6,799 nucleotides of DNA, taken from the NCBI GenBank assembly GCA_905209435.1, contig CAJLTE010000138.1, positions 1-6,799 on the forward strand, written 5' to 3'. The translations under genes were made by a program, and so were the position numbers. Under the pieces are notes generated by a model. It was not told the DNA's origin, searched no databases, and saw nothing but the letters and a program-made list of their open reading frames with translations. Source of the DNA: an uncultured Blautia sp. (GTDB taxonomy: Bacteria > Bacillota_A > Clostridia > Lachnospirales > Lachnospiraceae). Of this stretch, positions 5,569 to 6,799 are shown in pieces (position 1 is the stretch's first letter; each line of letters begins with the position of its first letter).

Positions 5569-6489
5569 ATGAAATACTTAATCATCGGAGCCGGCGGAAC
5601 CGGCGGCGTTACCGGATATTATATGAAAAAAGCAGGCAAGGATGTAACTCTGATCGCCCGAGGCGAACACCTGAAAACAATCCAGGAACAGGGCCTTACC
5701 TTAGAAAAAATGTGGGACAAAACCGAAGAAACGATCACCATCCCGGCTACAGACATGGAACATTACACAGACCATCCAGACGTAATTTTTGTCTGCGTAA
5801 AAGGCTATTCCCTTGATGAAACCATTCCATTTATCAAACAGATCGCAAAGAAAACAACCATTGTAATTCCGGTCTTAAACATCTACGGAACCGGCGGAAA
5901 GATGCAGAAACAGCTTCCTGAGCTCCTTGTAACAGACGGATGCATCTACGTCTCCGCAAACATCAAAGAACCAGGCAGACTACTCCAACACGGCCAGATC
6001 CTGCGTATCGTATTTGGTGTGCGTGACAAAGCAGAATCCAGACCAGAACTGAAAGAAATCCAGAAAGACTTCTGCGACAGCCACATCGACGGAATCCTCT
6101 CCGAGAATATCCGCCGCGAAACTCTGGAGAAATTCTCCTACGTTTCCCCAATCGGTGCAGCAGGGCTCTACTACCACGCCACAGCCGCAGACTTTCAGAA
6201 AGAAGGCGAAGCCAGAGAACTCTTCAAAACCATGATAAGAGAAATCGCAGCACTCGCAGAAGCCATGGGAGTCCCATTCCAGAAAGACATGGTAGATGTA
6301 AATTTAAAAATTCTCTCCAACCTAGCACCGGAAGCAACCACATCCATGCAGAGAGATATCATGGCAGGAAAACAGTCCGAAATCGACGGATTAGTCTATG
6401 AAGTAGTAAGAATGGGCGAAGAATACCACGTTCCGGTACCTGCATATAAGAAAGTGGCAGAGAGTCTTAGAACTCTGGTAAAAAAATAA
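5569..6489 (+). CDS. Ketopantoate reductase family (ApbA/PanE-like) NAD(P)-dependent oxidoreductase
   Basis: The 306-residue protein has the PanE fold. An N-terminal Rossmann domain shows the dinucleotide motif GAGGTG (7-12); VKGYS carries K78, matching the substrate lysine of the family, and N104 lies in LNIYG. A C-terminal helical domain shows LEKFSYVSPIGAAG (186-199, K188 in the catalytic-lysine position) and SEIDGL (270-275, with E271). By eye, the positions of the E. coli PanE active-site asparagines 180 and 184 fall on V192 and G196, so this may be a paralogue acting on another 2-oxo acid rather than a true pantothenate enzyme; no other pan gene is nearby. The ATG has only a G-rich stretch (GGGG, 5554-5557) upstream, 11 bases away. 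G+C is higher than in the rib genes, with many C-ending codons (ACC, ATC, TAC, TTC), suggesting transfer or different codon selection. Confidence 0.88.
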   Translation: MKYLIIGAGGTGGVTGYYMKKAGKDVTLIARGEHLKTIQEQGLTLEKMWDKTEETITIPATDMEHYTDHPDVIFVCVKGYSLDETIPFIKQIAKKTTIVIPVLNIYGTGGKMQKQLPELLVTDGCIYVSANIKEPGRLLQHGQILRIVFGVRDKAESRPELKEIQKDFCDSHIDGILSENIRRETLEKFSYVSPIGAAGLYYHATAADFQKEGEARELFKTMIREIAALAEAMGVPFQKDMVDVNLKILSNLAPEATTSMQRDIMAGKQSEIDGLVYEVVRMGEEYHVPVPAYKKVAESLRTLVKK

Positions 6490-6690
6490 TAGAAGAAAGT
6501 GGGATGGTGTACAAATTAATACCAGAAATAGAAAACATTACTTTTAAGAACAATAAGTTTTTGATGCAGGGGATATCAATATTATTATAAACAAATTTAT
6601 TGAAATAGATAAAATGATATAAGGAACCTGAAATCAGATATGAATATAGGGAAAGCAAAAGAATTTGTTGTCTGATATTTGGAACAGTAC
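6490..6690. other. AT-rich intergenic region without a convincing gene
   Basis: No clear terminator follows the reductase stop within the first 100 bases. The + strand holds short open frames: 6504-6590 (28 codons from ATG, reading MVYKLIPEIE at its start), 6590-6622 without a start codon, and 6640-6675 (11 codons, MNIGKAKEFVV, with AAGGAA 13 bases upstream). They lie in three different frames and match no family I recognise. The region may be a decayed small gene or plain spacer; I cannot distinguish these. Confidence 0.45.
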
Positions 6691-6722
6691 AAAAAAGGGA
6701 TGCGAATCATTCGCATCCCTTT
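6691..6722 (-). terminator. Strong hairpin terminator, mainly for the - strand gene to its right
   Basis: GGGATGCGAA (6697-6706) pairs perfectly with TTCGCATCCC (6710-6719) around a 3-base loop, and three flanking A-T pairs extend the stem to 13 bp. Read on the - strand, the stem is followed by six T residues (complement of 6691-6696) and lies 28 bases past the stop at 6751. Read on the + strand the tail is only TTTCGT, so it would also stop reductase transcripts, but less well. Confidence 0.9.
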
Positions 6723-6750
6723 CGTATCATTTGGACAATTTAAGTTATAA

Positions 6751-6799
6751 TTATAACTGAGGACCAGCTGCAACAAGTGCTTTACCAGCAGCGTTTCCT
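6751..6799 (-). CDS. C-terminal end of a - strand gene (partial)
   Basis: The - strand frame entering from the right edge encodes GNAAGKALVAAGPQL and ends in TAA (6753-6751), followed after 28 bases by a strong terminator. The codons (GCT, GGT, GTT, AAA) are those favoured in highly expressed genes of low-GC bacteria. An Ala-rich tail ending in AGP plus one or two residues recalls bacterial ATP-dependent phosphoenolpyruvate carboxykinases, but 15 residues are too few to name the gene, and this suggestion rests on memory of the family, not on any search. Confidence 0.7.
   Translation of the reverse strand, partial: GNAAGKALVAAGPQL

Noticed and set aside
1..6799. Mobile elements, CRISPR arrays, phage genes, defence systems or toxin-antitoxin pairs
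   Set aside because: I saw no transposase, integrase, long terminal inverted repeats, regularly spaced repeats or toxin-antitoxin-like gene pairs on either strand.

Overview
The window looks like chromosomal DNA from a low-GC Gram-positive anaerobe, most likely a Clostridia/Lachnospiraceae-type gut bacterium. The signs are AT-rich intergenic DNA, purine-rich Shine-Dalgarno sites (AAGGAG, AGGTGA, AAAGGA), a probable TTG start codon, and an FMN-riboswitch-led ribD-ribE-ribBA-ribH operon. The species cannot be fixed from the sequence alone. I see no mobile element, CRISPR array, rRNA or tRNA.

Layout. 1-119 holds the last 38 codons of an unidentified + strand gene. Eight bases after its stop comes a near-ideal housekeeping promoter (TTGACA-17-TATACT, 128-156). 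The transcript should begin at the foot of a perfect 8-bp hairpin (164-194), followed by an FMN riboswitch aptamer (209-315) and its intrinsic terminator (361-395). A further 160 bases of leader follow, with a small GTGA-loop hairpin (411-426) and a second terminator-like hairpin (475-512). ribD most plausibly starts at a TTG at 558 behind AGGAGA.

558-4255 is the riboflavin pathway: ribD (deaminase/reductase), ribE (riboflavin synthase, overlapping ribD by 20 bases), ribBA (fused DHBP synthase/GTP cyclohydrolase II) and ribH (lumazine synthase). Together they take GTP and ribulose 5-phosphate to riboflavin, apart from the separate phosphatase step. High FMN would bind the leader and stop transcription before ribD. 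The 167-base ribE-ribBA gap and the 110-base ribBA-ribH gap are long for an operon. Each holds dyad structure and a weak internal promoter candidate; the second has a perfect 14-bp palindrome.

4252-5337 (- strand) is an RluA-family pseudouridine synthase, convergent with ribH. The two genes share the bases TTAA for their stop codons, leaving no room for a terminator between them. 5338-5568 is a divergent regulatory region with promoter candidates on both strands and a near-perfect 16-bp dyad. 5569-6489 (+) is a ketopantoate-reductase-family protein with visibly higher G+C and a non-standard active-site segment. 6490-6690 is AT-rich with no convincing gene. A strong hairpin (6691-6722), best read as a - strand terminator, serves a - strand gene whose last 15 codons lie at 6751-6799.

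I do not see a previously undescribed system. The core is a standard riboflavin operon. The points worth checking are its elaborate leader, the internal intergenic elements, the overlapping convergent stops and the divergent reductase.
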